64,000 nucleotides of DNA from Sepiola atlantica (Eukaryota; Mollusca; Cephalopoda; Sepiida; Sepiolidae): positions 35,176,483-35,240,482 of the forward strand of contig OY744522.1 in assembly GCA_963556195.1 (NCBI GenBank). The letters run 5' to 3'. The translations under genes were made by a program, and so were the position numbers. Positions 21,341 through 33,305 of the stretch are shown piece after piece. The stretch's first letter is position 1. Each line of letters starts with the position of its first letter. The notes beneath the pieces were generated by a model. It was not told where the DNA came from. It saw nothing but the letters and a program-made list of their open reading frames with translations, and ran no database searches.

Positions 21341-22299
21341 TTTTTTTTTTCATATTATATATATGAAAAAAAAAAAAAAAAATTATTTACGTATTCATAA
21401 TATATATATATATATATTAGTTATCCACAAATAGTAGTTTCGCCTTTTCAAGACTCATTAGTGTAGGTAGATGCTACAATCGTACTAACCTTAAAATTTA
21501 AGTCACGCTCAGTACTGATTGTGACATATATATGTGTGCGTGTGTATATATATACTGCAACACTAAAATGCGATGGTTCTTTATATGATGAAAATGCGAA
21601 TGAAACTCGATGGCAGTAATTATGATAACCAATGAAGTGATGATGCTGATTGTAGACAGTCTCGTGTTGGGCCGAGTTTGTTGTGGACTGAACCAGGAAG
21701 CTTTTGATTTTTCACCTAATAATTTAGAAAAAAAAAAAAAGAAAAAAAAAAAAAGAAAAAAAAAATTATCCCAATGAAAAAAAAAAGAAAAAAAATCCGT
21801 TTTTTTAAATGTCTCTGAGTAAATTTTTTTCGTTTTATTCTTTTTTTTTTTTAGATTAAACAAAAAGTTTTTCCAGAAAAAAATCCTTAAAATTGAATCA
21901 AGAATTTTTTTTATATTTAAAAAATTACACAAGTTCTTTTATTTTTTTTTTTTACAGTTTTGAAAATTTAAACACAACTTTTTTTTTTTAATTTTTTTTT
22001 TTTTTTTAACACAAAAACTTTCAGTGCCTTAAATTAAAAATGACATAATGTTCTGTTTTAATGAAAAACAATTAAAAATTGAAAAATTACAAGACTTTTT
22101 TTTATTAAGGAAAAAAACAACTGGTTAAATTAAAAAAAAAAAAAAAAAAAAAAATTAGTCTAAAATTTCTTACCATAAAATAAATTTTTCATCCACATAA
22201 TTTAAAAAAATTAATTAAAGAGTGAAAAATGTAACAATTTTTTTTAATGAATGTAAATTCGTTTTGTGAAAATAAAATGTAATGGTTGAGTTTAATTTT
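21341..22299. other. Homopolymer-rich spacer
   Basis: A (TA)n tract lies at 21399-21418, with very dense poly-A and poly-T runs from 21720 to 22330. The runs could lie in the distal 3'UTR of the minus-strand gene or just beyond it. No coding region is supported. Confidence 0.4.
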
Positions 22300-22919
22300 T
22301 TTGTTAAAAAAAATTCTTAATTGAAAAAAAAAAAAAAATGAATTTATTTTAATTAAAGAATTTAAATATGAAATGCTTTTTTTTTTTTTGCTAAATGTGA
22401 CTGAGGATTTTTTGTGGTTGTTTTTTTTGTTGTTCTTCTGTACATGGCACAGACATGAAGAATAGATCTGGTCGATAGACACACAGACAGACAAACATAG
22501 ATGTGATCAATTCACAGGTTTGCAAAACACATTAAAAAAATGAGGGGGTGGGGTTCGTTGGTTGAATTGCTGGCTTCTCTAAGAGAGTTGGCTGTTAAAT
22601 TGTAGTAGTAGTAGTAGTAGTAAAATTGAAAAATGGTGGTGGTAGGAGGAGGAATTTAAGGGATGAAATAGGAGAGGAATAGAAGGAGGAAGAGGAGGAG
22701 AATGCATTGTGTGGTGGTGGTCATGGTCATCCCTCAGCCAATGGCTACCACTTTTTGTAAAGATAAAAAAAAAAAGAAACAGCTCCAGCACACACAGAAG
22801 TCCTGCTTCTCCCCGAAGACGACCAGCAGTGAGACAAACCACCGGCCGCACGTGATGAAAATAATAGGCACAACTGGGACAGTTCATTTTGTTTTTAAAC
22901 ACACCAGGTTTCGAGTGCT
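22300..22919 (-). other. Probable 3'UTR of the minus-strand gene
   Basis: This lies directly downstream of the stop codon at 22920-22922. On the minus strand it has short pyrimidine- and CTA-rich repeats (complement of 22600-22623) and an AATAAA signal (complement of 22343-22348). The true end is not certain: further AATAAA signals exist below 22.2 kb. Confidence 0.45.
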
Positions 22920-23200
22920 TTAGGTTTCTTCCTCAGGTTCATCCTCATCCTCGTCCTCCTCATCTTCTTCATCCTCCTCGTCATCTTCCTCATCCTCTTC
23001 CTCCTCGTCTTCCTCATCCTCTTCGTCATCTTCATCATCATTGTATGGTATCAGGTTGGAATTTGGCAGCTCTGAATCATCAATGTCGGGGTCGTCATCT
23101 TTGCTTTTCTTAGATGTTGAGACGGTCAGGTCCAAGGGTGTGTCCCCTGCACGTTTGACAGGCTTTTTGAATGTCTTATCTCCTTCCCCTGACGACGTAT
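22920..23200 (-). CDS. Terminal coding exon of a putative nuclear regulator with PLDLT motif and acidic tail
   Basis: On the minus strand a polypyrimidine tract and TTTATGTTGTAG precede base 23200, and the exon opens in phase 1. It encodes 92 residues up to a TAA at 22920-22922. In order these are a short hydrophilic stretch (TSSGEGDKTF), a basic patch (KKPVKRAG), TPLDLTVS, a second basic patch (KKSKDD), PDIDDSELP, and about 45 nearly unbroken Asp/Glu residues. PxDLS/T is the peptide bound by the co-repressor CtBP in many transcription factors, and acidic tails are common in chromatin proteins. Nuclear regulation is therefore a reasonable inference. The family was not recognised, because the diagnostic domains would be in upstream exons. 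The Met upstream of the acceptor in the same frame lies in intron and is not a start. Confidence 0.75.
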
Positions 23201-23639
23201 CTACAACATAAACAGAAAATAAAAAAAACAACCTCAATTAGATAGTAATAATACATGGAACTTGCGCGAGAGATGAAAGGAATATGGAACATGAAGAAAA
23301 TTAACGAACAATTTTGCCAAACGTAGAAAAAAGATGAGGAGAAATTTGAATCAAAGGGAGGATAGACACCGTACAATGGAGAGCACTGATGAAAACAATT
23401 GGAATATTAACCTGCATACAACCAGCTAAGACAGATCAACCACGGGTAAGTTGAAACAGAAATAGAAAAATAAAAAAAAAATAAATAAATATCACACGAG
23501 CCCAAGGGAACCGAAACTGACAGAAATCCAATAATATGCCTCCTCTAATGGGGCACCAGATAATCATGAAGAGTCAAGGAGGATGGAAAGACCAAGGAGG
23601 GAGAGTAGCTCTAGATCTCCACTGGAAAGGCACGTATAG

Positions 23640-24150
23640 TACTAGAATCTTGGGAGGTTGTTTCCACTCAAATTCCAAAGAAAGCTACCGGCCGTTATCA
23701 ATGAGAAATCAATGGTAAACGGCTGTTGCAATGATGCAAGGCGATTTGCAAGAGGTGGAGAGTGCTGGAAATGTCGAAAGACTTGTCACTCAGATTCCAG
23801 GGAACACCACTTATTATTGTCAGTGAGCAATCACTGATCATGACTTGTGTGAAAACTTCTAGTGGGTAAATAATGATAAAACATTAAGAGTACCGGAATA
23901 TTGAGGGGGCCCCTATTGTTACTCAAATTCCAGAAAAACTCATTGGCTGTTATTAGCAAGAATTCAATGGTAAACGGCTGTTGCGAGAAAACAAAATGAT
24001 TCGCAATGGAGATTGAATGAAGTGGAGAGTGCTGGAAATCTGAAAAGACCTGTTGTCACTTAGACTCCAGGGACCATTACCTGCTTTCGCCAGTGAGCGA
24101 TCACTGGTAATGAATTGTGTGAGCACTCTTAATGAGTAAGAAATAATATA
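23640..24150. repeat. Two-copy tandem duplication, about 252-bp unit with half-unit symmetry
   Basis: ACTCAAATTCCA and AATTCAATGGTAAACGGCTG-type text at about 23667-23720 recurs at about 23919-23980. CACTC/TTAGATTCCAGGGA and CAGTGAGC(A/G)ATCACTG recur at about 23790-23835 and 24058-24110. The second half of each unit resembles the first half, so the unit itself seems to have arisen by an older duplication. Confidence 0.75.
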
Positions 24151-24965
24151 TAGTTTACATCGCCCCTGCCAACCTAATAGACTCTTTAGAGGCAAACTTT
24201 TCCATTCAATAATACTTTTTACCAAATTTACTACAAACAACCAAATTTGACTTTCAATATTTTATTATTGTTATAATAACATCTTCCTATCATCAGTATG
24301 TCGGTGTGTCAGGAGTTGGTGCAGTTATATTTACAATATTAAGTTTGGGGTGCTCAATATCAAAAGATAGAATATATCTAAACGAATAAATGCAAAAGTT
24401 GAGCCCATTTCACGCACTAACAATAAAGTCAAGACACCCTATTTCAAGTTAATTCAACTCCAATAGATTCACCATCTTTTTTATCTACTGTTTATGTGTA
24501 TGCGATATCAGTCGTAAGGTTAACTAATTTGCATATTGGTTTTGAAAAAGGACATTTTATTAATTAACTATTATTTGTTATTGTTTTTTAATCGAATAAT
24601 TGTTTTGATTTTAATATAACAAATACTTCTGTTACGCAATATTGGTTTATTTCCTAGACAAATATTTAGCATTTGTGTTCAAAGTTCTTTAGAAGAACTA
24701 ATTTTCAACAACTTGCAATCTATTTCTAAATTGTGAGTGAAACGGCAAATTGATTTCTTCTTTCTTTTCCTTTCTTTACGGTCATATAAATTAATTTGTA
24801 TCAAAAGTACCAAAATGTTAATGATTATCTATATGAATAAATGAGAAAGATTTTGTTTCATGTTTATAAAAACGTTCTGAATGAAATGTTTATTTTTAAT
24901 TAATGTTTCAAGTATTTCAAGTCGTGAACTTTGCAAAGTGATAGTGTGCCGGCAAAGCCAACTAG

Positions 24966-25001
<36 letters not shown>

Positions 25002-25105
25002 CATGAATTTAGCTTACTACAACCCCGCCAGTTTCATTGTTCTGTATTGCTTGTCAGGTATTCTCAAGTATTCATTTCTAGCCGATGAGCTGTACAGAAT
25101 GATAA
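24151..25105. other. Unannotated AT-rich intronic spacer
   Basis: A (TA)n tract lies at 24968-25000. No transposon protein or exon was recognised. Confidence 0.35.
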
Positions 25106-25108
25106 TAT

Positions 25109-25425
25109 AAGAATATTTGGTGAGTAAGGGAAAAAGTCTCCACTGTAAAAGCTTTCTGAGCTGGAATAAGTATTTTTAGGAAGAAACTGATGCAAAATAA
25201 AATATATAAAGTTATCTTACTGGATTTTCAAAATCAGACCCAAATAGCAATCCGTTTGACATATGGATATTTGATTCGGACTAGCCTATTTCTTTGTTTC
25301 TTTCTTCCACTATGTCATTGGCATGAATATATTTTATTTTGCATCAGTTTCTTCCTAAAAATACTTATTCCAGCTCAGAAAGCTTTTACAGTGGAGACTT
25401 TTTCCCTTACTCACCGAATATTCTT
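25109..25425. mobile_element. 98-bp near-perfect inverted repeat with 121-bp loop
   Basis: The arms 25109-25206 and 25328-25425 match in inverse with one mismatch seen by eye (T at 25118 against the C at 25416). The left arm begins AAGAATATTTGGTGAGTAAG. The near identity implies a recent origin or active homogenisation. A transcript in either orientation would form a 98-bp hairpin. A (TA)n tract lies 110 bp to the left. Confidence 0.85.
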
Positions 25426-25823
25426 AAAAATTAAATCATGCCACGAGTTATTTCTCTTGATGTTTGCAAAAATAAATATCTAAAAATAGGTTATATTTTT
25501 TACATTAATTACACATTATTATTTTTTTTCCCATTAACATCGAGTAATAAAAATACTTTATAATTGCCTTTATTGAAAATACACAAACAACATTTCTTAA
25601 CACATTCACTGTACGAGTCTGGATCATTTACTGCCAAAATTACTCTAGACAAATGAGAATTACTTAATTCTCATTTTATTCATTTTTATTATATACTTTA
25701 CTCAAAATAAATGCATTTTCATTATTTTATTACTTTTGATCTTCAAGAAATCTATGTACATCAGCTACATATTCAAATACACGTGCACATACAGATCTAA
25801 ACATAAAAAAAAATAAATTCATG
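25426..25823. other. Unannotated AT-rich spacer
   Basis: Nothing was recognised in this stretch beyond short A- and T-rich runs. Confidence 0.35.
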
Positions 25824-26181
25824 TAGAATTTCGAATAATCGGACTACTGTTCTTATCTTGAGTGTTTTTATCACAACGTTTTAGGCCGATGGGAAGAAGT
25901 CTTCAGTAATTCGCAATTCTTCGTATCGCCCGCACCGAGGATTGAAGAATTGCGAATTACCGAAGACTTCTTCCCAGTCATGGCAGATGGAACAAGAGCA
26001 TGCTACCCCCGTGGATTTAATAAAGGGTTCCATTCGAAATTTCGTCCAGATTCCTGAGTTCGACAGAAAGATTCCCAAATTCGACAAAGTACACCTGAAG
26101 AAGGTCGGAGGTTACATCGGCTGAAACGTTGTGATAAAAACACCCAAGATGAGAACAGTAGTCCGAATATTCCAAATTCTA
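25824..26181. mobile_element. Foldback element with inner hairpin and CTGAAGA...GAAA core
   Basis: TAGAATTTCGAATAATCGGA at the left and its inverse at the right (ending 26181) begin arms of about 70 bp. An inner hairpin pairs GAAGAAGTCTTCAGTAATTC with its inverse at about 25950-25975. CTGAAGA (26095-26101) and GAAA (26123-26126) with an AGGTC.../..GGCT spacer resemble a decayed hammerhead core followed by CGTTGTGAT. The small open frame here is not a gene. Confidence 0.75.
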
Positions 26182-26639
26182 CAAATTGTCAACCCTCATC
26201 ACAAAAATTCCGAAACAAAATAAATTCATGTTCAACATATTTGACACCCGGTCAATGTCAGGTAAGTCTACTAGTTGTTTATAATCTAACATAACCAACA
26301 GCTGATGGCAAACTCCATTGTATGACCTTCATAAAAGTTCAGAGAAAACGATTCAAACTAAATGCTTTTTCTTGATCTTTTATTTCATGCCCTCACAAAA
26401 TAAACATTGAAAACAATTTACTTGCGAAAACGTCACCTGAAGGTCAATTTTTCCGAGAGCACTAACAGAAGTAATTATGACTTTATTTCAGCATCCTTAA
26501 TTCTAAGGGATTTTTATGCCAAATTTGTTGCAATTCTAATCGATAGTTTCGAATCCATAAGCGTGTAGTACTATTAGTATTAGCAGTATCAGTAATAATA
26601 GTTGTAGTAGTAATAGTACGATCATAATTTTGATCTTCC

Positions 26640-26960
26640 TTTGACACAGCTGTTGTGTCACAAGCTCTTCATGCAAAGTTTGGTGGAATTTTGCATATAG
26701 GTTTTAACTCATCCAGTAGCTTCTTTCTAAGAACTGCAGGCTTATGGAACTCTCTTCCTGATACCTGTTTTCCTATTACCAATATGGCCTTGGTCTTTTC
26801 AAGACTAAGGCCATCTCCTGTCTTTGTGATAATCGTATTTTGTTCTTGTTAGCTTCTTACATCAAGTGGCTTCATGCCTTGTCTGGAGCGATTTTCATAA
26901 AAAAAGTATTTACTATTATTAATATTATTATTATTAGTAGTAGTAGTAGAATTGTATCAA
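26640..26960 (+). mobile_element. LINE 3' end, second family
   Basis: A plus-strand frame reads NSSSSFFLRTAGLWNSLPDT then CFPITN, the LINE ORF2 tail, with a divergent continuation and a stop at 26850. The 3' part ends in CTTGTCTGGAGCGATTTTCAT and a trinucleotide tail ((ATT)n then (AGT)n), unlike the A-rich tail of the 1.4/15/28-kb family. It is a 5'-truncated copy. Confidence 0.65.
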
Positions 26961-28019
26961 AGGATGGTTCATGCCATATTTGATGCAATTCTGTCCTATA
27001 GTTTTGAAGTCTATAAGTGTTTTTTTTGTTTTTAGTATCAGTGATAGCATTACCGGTTTAACTCTTTCTCCCTTGCTATAACTCACCTGGTTAGTAGTAG
27101 TAGTAGTAGTAACAATACTAGTATTATAACTTTAACCCTCTTATTTTTCAATTCAGAGAAAAATTAAGGCCCAATAGAATTTCCATTTTAAGATAAACAC
27201 TAAGCTCAACAGCATTTGTTTTAGGTAAAAACAAAAACCAAGCGAAATTGTCGTTTTAGACAAATATTAAACCAAAAGGCAATGCCATAGATTGAGGTCA
27301 AGTAAAGATAACAAATTCGTTTTTTCCATTTACTTCTTAGTTTTAGGGAAATAATGAGGAAGGAGGGCTTCAGCGTAACATTGGTTAACCCCCTTCTGTT
27401 TACACTATGAGGAGTTTATAATAAAGCAAGGATTGCACAATCCCAACCTCACTTACTGTGACCTACACTTAGATGCAGTGGCAAGAGGAAATTCAAAACG
27501 ATTGGAAACAATGCTAAGACAAGCGGTGAGAAGGACACACATTATTTGTAAGTTTTATTTCTCAAAGTTTCTAGAGATTTGAGAGTGTTGTCTACCCCCC
27601 CTCCCCCCAATAGGTCGGAGTAAGAGAGACAGGTTCATATCTTTCCCAATGTTATCAGAGAAAGTGTCTTTGACAGACACGTTCCATATTCCATCACTAT
27701 ATTCATTAGTTCTTTATAACCGCATAAAACATGTTTCTTTCTCACCGTGCTTCCTTTGGTGGGAATAGATTTAAATATCCAAATATCCTGCCCTACGCTA
27801 TTTTCCCAAGCACTTAGTCACCTCGCAACTTAAAGTGGGAACATTTTAAAAACGAGAAAGAAATTCAAATTGTAGAAATTCCGACTCATTATCATCGTCA
27901 TTCTCCAAAACCGGACACATTTTTACATTCAGTTTCTTTTCCTCTATATTTATCGACACTAGACGGACTTTAAGCTCTAGCTTTTTTTATTTTTTTTAAT
28001 TGAAAATTTTTTTTTTTTA
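26961..28019. other. Spacer with short AGT microsatellites
   Basis: (AGT)n tracts occur at about 26934-26950 and 27092-27110. Text near 27425-27470 (AAGGATTGCACAATCC) resembles the LINE 3'UTR at 7.97 kb. No exon was recognised. Confidence 0.35.
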
Positions 28020-28600
28020 ACATGGTTCACCCCAAACAAGGCAGGCCACCACTGTAGACGTAAGGGGCTACTGAGAAAAAAGAAGAGGGGAGAAGGTTGG
28101 GGGGGGGGGGGTCAGCCTAAATTGGGATCTGCTCAGCGAGATGTCTGTTCACATTAGTTTTAAATTTCTGCATGTCAGTACTGTTGGGGAAACAGGGGGA
28201 AGGGAGGGAGTTCCAGAGGCCAGCAGCACGAGGAAAGAAGCTATTTGAGTAGAAGGCTCTCCGGCATCTGGGGACCTCCACAGTGAATGAATGAGATTTA
28301 GTTGATTGTCGAGTTGGTCTAGTGAATTTACGTCGGAAGGCAGGCAGGTCTTTAACACTGTTGTAGTAGAAGCCGGAAACACACACACAAAACAAAACAT
28401 GACTCTTGAATTGTAATAGCAAATGACCAAAAGACAAATCTTGCTGTGGCCACCTCCACCGCTCGATTCTGGCTCAAGATCATCAATTCCGCCACACTTG
28501 CCAACGGAACAACCAGACACAAACGACAACGTTAGCTGTCTGGCTTTCAGTTGCACTCTCATCAGATCGCAATGTCATCACTCGTTTTTAGAAAACACAC
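28020..28600 (-). mobile_element. LINE 3' end with ORF2 C-terminal segment
   Basis: On the minus strand a frame of 106 codons (28437 to 28117) reads FYYNSVKDLPAFRRKFTRPT, SHSFTVEVPRCRRAFYSNSF, FPRAAGLWNSLPSPCFPN and FKTNVNRHLAEQIPI before a stop. This is the LINE tail downstream of the RT. The 3'UTR ends in a poly-T (plus strand) at about 28003-28018. The copy is almost identical to 1380-1740 except for indels. Upstream (28440-28600) the minus strand carries a CTGATGAGAGTG...GAAAGCC segment noted separately. Confidence 0.75.
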
Positions 28601-29219
28601 TGCCTACTTTGCATAGTCACACGCCTCTGACCAACGTTTTTGAAATCCGATAGTTCAAGGTTCGCCTCAGTGCGTGACCACCGTCTTTTTGCAACAAGCA
28701 TATGCCAGCCATGACCGTTTATCCCGTGACCTCTCCTCACACCATCACCACAAAATAATATAAAATTAAAAGACCGTATAAAACAAGTTGCAAGATTTTT
28801 ATAGAGCTTTCTCGACTACCAAAATACACTGCATAGTCACATGCAAGATAACATAAATAATTAGTTTTACTGATTCTTAAAAAATTTTATGCCATGAAGA
28901 TTTGTTGCTGTGTTTCCAATCCAAAGTTTTAGTAAAAACAAATTGACTCTTTATTTCTAAAACAATTTCCTAATTTGTGAATAATAAATTGATTTTTGTG
29001 TATTTTTTTAATTTTATGGTAGATTAGGTTATGGTTGTTCTTTCTTTGTATATTTGCATCTATTGGGTTTGTTTGTCGTAAATGTTGAGGTGTTGCCTAC
29101 CCAATTGATGGTTAAGCTGAGGCTTATGTAGAGGTAGATTCAGAGCAAAGTCTTTTCAGCCTGTACTGTGTTTGCTGTCATTTTGCATCGCAGGAAAACA
29201 TGGACCCTCAATCACGTCC
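28601..29219. other. Unannotated spacer
   Basis: No coding or repeat signature was recognised apart from short AT runs. Confidence 0.3.
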
Positions 29220-29720
29220 GATTTGCAACATCGTCACAAAATAAATGAAATTTGATGTTATCTAAAGAAACAAGCCGCGCGTGCGTGGTCACCCTCTGTA
29301 TGTGACTCGATGTGGCGAGTGTAAAATGCAATAAATTTGGGACATTTTTGACCCCTCTTTGACCCCCTGGGGGCGCGAACCAGAATTTTTCTGAGGTCAA
29401 GGATGCTCATTTTATATCCAGAACAATTGCCTCTACATTTTGGCCAAGTTTCAGAAAAATTGAATGGATGGATCAAACGTTATGGGAGAAAAGGGTCATT
29501 TTTTGCCATTTTGGGGGCTTTTGACCCCCTGGGGGGCTAACTAGATTTTTTTTCAAAAATCGGAGAATGTCACTTTCTAACCTGACCAATGTTACAACTT
29601 CATGCAAAATTTCAGAGAAATTCAATGGATAGTTGCGGAGAAAAATCCGGACGGACGGACGGACATGCCTCAAAACATAAATCGAGGGACCAAATAGAAT
29701 TATATAACAAATTTTTTTAG
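29220..29720. repeat. Dispersed repeat with internal duplication and GGAC repeats
   Basis: TTTGACCCCCTGGGGG occurs at about 29368 and 29519. CATTTTGGCCAAGTTTCAGA and TGCAAAATTTCAGAGAAATT, each followed by a TTGAATGGAT-like phrase, mark two related halves. (GGAC)n at about 29650-29665 and CGAGGGACCAAATAGAATTATATAAC form the right end. Such text is common in mollusc repeats of uncertain class. No protein is encoded. Confidence 0.55.
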
Positions 29721-30339
29721 ACAGAAGTTTTTTTTGTTAAATGCTGGAACTTAATTCAGAAGAGATTCTATTAATTTTCATTTTTCTTTTAATAATAAAT
29801 ATTCAATTGATGACGATTTTTGTGGCTCTCCTCTTCGAACCATGATGATGGTGAAAGTAATACCTTGCATCACCGCCATTGAGACACGCTGCAAGAGTCA
29901 CTGTTATGCAAGGTTCATCTTCAAATGTTAATCATCTGAAGAAACGCAATTGAACAAGGACGAACAACTTCAAAAGTCTCCACTGCCACTGAAGTCAAAA
30001 TAAATCTCTCCACAAGAGAAGAACATTTATTTTTAAAAAACTTCTATGTATCAAGCGACTTGGTTCAGTTGCTGACCTGACCAAATTGCTAATTGAAAAT
30101 GCATTTCATCACAGCTCGCATCCTAAACCAATGAAACCCTCACCTCCTGTTTATACAGTCTCTTTCATGATAACACCCGGTGTAGGTTTGATCTGGTCAA
30201 AATACCCAGTTGTATCCACGCCTCTTCTCTATCATATATCAAATCTTTGAACGTGACCAGTACTACGATGATAGGAAAGTTGAGGCAGACCAAACTTCTC
30301 AATGGAAACAAGATTTACTACATGTGACGCTCACATAAT
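29721..30339. other. Unannotated spacer
   Basis: Nothing could be assigned to a family here. Confidence 0.3.
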
Positions 30340-30547
30340 TTCTATCAAATGTAGATTGTTTCATTTAAAATATGGCTTCTAAAATTGTTTTTCAAGTCTT
30401 TTAATAAACAAAGAATTGTCTTCTGTTTGTAAAATAATTCTTAATGGAACTTTTTTCTAACGAATAGTCATTTTGATATTGGATATATTTGATAGCTGCA
30501 ATCAGTTAAAAGTGAAAAATGCTTTTGTGGCCAGTTTTTATTCATTC

Positions 30548-30583
<36 letters not shown>

Positions 30584-31020
30584 GGGGTTCTGTTTACAAT
30601 ATAAATACAATGTCAAAATCATCACCGACTTTCGGACATGTACATTGACACCATTTCCAAATTAACAACTGAAAATAAAGATAACTCACTGATGAACATG
30701 TCTGACAGTTACTGATCATTTGGACATTCTGATTTTATGTTATCAACGTTACAGCCAAACTCAGTGAAATGTCTCGACAGAACACAGAAAATAAATTGGA
30801 AGTTATTTTAAAATGCTAGAATCAAATTCCTGTGATTATTTTTTATTTTAATAAATATGGTATCTAAATTTTTAGCCTTTTGTTAGAATTGATTTTCAGG
30901 TCTTTTAATCAACAAGGAATTATCTTCTGTTTCTAACAAGTTTGTGTTTTACAATTAAATATTGTTTAACAGAACCCTTTTTTGACTAATGTCCGCTTAA
31001 ACAAATTCTGATCTAAAAAA
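30340..31020. repeat. Diverged direct duplication of about 150 bp, 490 bp apart
   Basis: AAAGAATTGTCTTCTGTTTGTAA with AAGTCTTTTAATAAACAA before it (about 30390-30430) recurs as GGTCTTTTAATCAACAAGGAATTATCTTCTG in shortened form at about 30899-30930. A poly-A run lies between them at 30549-30580. Confidence 0.5.
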
Positions 31021-32279
31021 AAAAAAACTTTGGAGGAGGGTAGGGGTCTTACTTTTTTTTTGTGATTTGCTTAATTTACTCCCCTTTTCTTAATCATTAT
31101 GTGTGGCTCCATGTGAGGGGTCTGTCACTAAATCATACCCTGTCTATGTTAGTTGTTTTATACATTCTTTAGACATTTTTGTCGACTGGCATCTGCTTAA
31201 CACAAGGTGTATCCTCATTGGACAATTACCTTTGCTATGCTGATCACACACAGGCACCACCATTCTGAACATAGGAGAGTTTGAATTGCCTACTGGGGAG
31301 TTTAAATTACCTACTAGACACCATCCTTGAGTGCTTTCGGTCTCTGTACTAGAGTTTGTCAAGACAAAGTGACATGAGGATACTTCACCCTACAAGTAAA
31401 CCCTGACCAAATATTCAAAATAACATTCGAAGCCCAAATAAGATCCTTCGATACGACTATACACGGGTTCATCTTCAAGTGATGTTACCTTAAGTAACAG
31501 CACTTAGCTGTATACTCCACCAGACCAGATGAATTCTTGTCCTAGAATCTAGCAAAACTTAGAAAAGGCCACAATCAAAATGAACTATAACATAATTAAG
31601 TGGCCAATCGAGGAGAGTGTTCTTCACAAGGTTTGAGAGGTAGAAGAAAATCTTGATTGAACACTCGAATGTCTATGTATCTCATATAGAAATCTAGTGT
31701 TAGCCCTAGAAAGGGACCCCCCCTTGATTTATGAGAATTTACTGAAGTAAAATGAAAACAAGTGAGACCATTTTACTTATCTAAATATGCAATTACTCAA
31801 GGGGAGATAATTTAATTATTTTACCGGATCAAAGGGGGATAACTTAGTTATCTTAAGATTTTTAATTATCCTTTTTTTTTCAGATGATTATGCAGAATAC
31901 ATCCTCGGATGGTCACTCGTTGGCTAGCTTCGTATCTCACCAACTGATTAATTATCTACTAAATTCTTTTGTTCCTTACTGATTATGTGATTGTTCTGTT
32001 TGACCAATCATGACTCCATACTTCTCTTCCCGCTTTAGTGTAGCACATAAAAAAAATTTAAATTGCTTAAAATATCTCAATAATGGCAGATATAGTAAGA
32101 GCTTGATGGTCTAAGAAAAAAAAAAAAAGTTAGAACTCAAAGTTGAATTGTATTACATTTTATGTACAAGAAACTGAAATCTAATACTAGGACTGTTTAA
32201 AAATGAATATATTGCAAGATTTCTTTGGCATTTTTGTAGATTAACACCTTCCACTAAATCACCCCCCTGCCTCCCTAAA
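31021..32279. other. Unannotated spacer
   Basis: No repeat family or exon was recognised. Short GGGGGAT/GGGAGATAA phrases, common in MITE arms of this window, occur at 31801-31850. Confidence 0.3.
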
Positions 32280-33305
32280 ATATGAGATTCTACTTTTTTT
32301 AGGCAATTACATTTTAACACACTGAAAAACTTGGCAGAAAGAAAAAAACAAAAACAATTATTTTAGAATTTAGATTGGGGACTAGTTTCACATATAAATT
32401 TCATGTAAAATAATCCCCCCATTTCAGGGCCATTCTAGCGTTTTAGGCCAGTAACCATTTTTTTTAAAGGGAGATAAATCCTGTGCGTTTTTCTTTTTTT
32501 AATTAATTTTTTTTTTGGGGGGGGGGGACTCCTTTTTATTTATAGATGATTATGTGTAGTTTTAAGAAGGTCTTTGTGGAAGTAGGCTGGGGGCTTGCCA
32601 TTCGGACTTCGGGTTAGTGGTAGGGCTAGTGGCAATTACGTGTGAACACCCTGAAAACTTAGCAGAAAGATAAAAAAACAAATATTTTAGAATTTAGAGT
32701 GGGGGATTAGTTTCACATAAATTTAATGTAAAATAATTCACCATTTCCAGGTCATTCTAGCGTTTTAGGGCAGTTAATTTTTTTCTATGGGAAATAAAGC
32801 CTGTGCGTTTTTCTTTATGAGGGTCTGCTTCTTTTTCTTTTTTTAAACGATTATGTTTAATTTTTTTTGTAAGATTGGGGGCTTGCCACCCGGACTTAAG
32901 ATTAGCGATAAGGTTAAGAAAGGGGTTTTGTTTTGGATCGAGGTTGGCATTCGGACTTACTGTTAGGGTTAAAGGAGTCTTTTTTTTAGGGGGTGGCTTG
33001 TCACTCAGATTTAGGGTTAATGGTAGGACATGTTCAAGTGAAGGCCTTTTTAGGAGGTGGGCTTGTTACACGAACCTAGAGTTAGTGGTAGAGTAATTAT
33101 TTATTTTATATCAAGTTTTCAGCTTGTAAAAATATTTTTTAAATTGCAAGAATGGCTGGGAAATAGGAGATCATTTTACGTTAAATTTATATGCGAAACT
33201 GATCCCGCCCACACTCTAAATTAATTTTTTTTGTCTTTTTTCTTTTTTTCCGCCAAGACTTTTAAGGTGTTCACATGTAATCGCCTAAAAAAAGTAGAAT
33301 CTTAT
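32280..33305. mobile_element. Foldback element with internal direct repeats
   Basis: GAGATTCTACTTTTTTTAGG at the left and CCTAAAAAAAGTAGAATCTTA at the right begin inverted arms of about 180 bp. The left arm is duplicated in direct orientation at about 32646-32830 (ACTTAGCAGAAAGA, TTTTAGAATTTAGAGTGGGG). Between them five copies of a GGGCTTG(C/T)CA..CGGACTT..GTTAG phrase occur (32588, 32878, 32945, 32996, 33060). The open frame 32875-33096 runs over these repeats and is not a gene. Confidence 0.7.

Noticed and set aside
22889..23113. Plus-strand Pro/His-rich frame
   Set aside because: It is the antisense of the acidic terminal exon on the minus strand.
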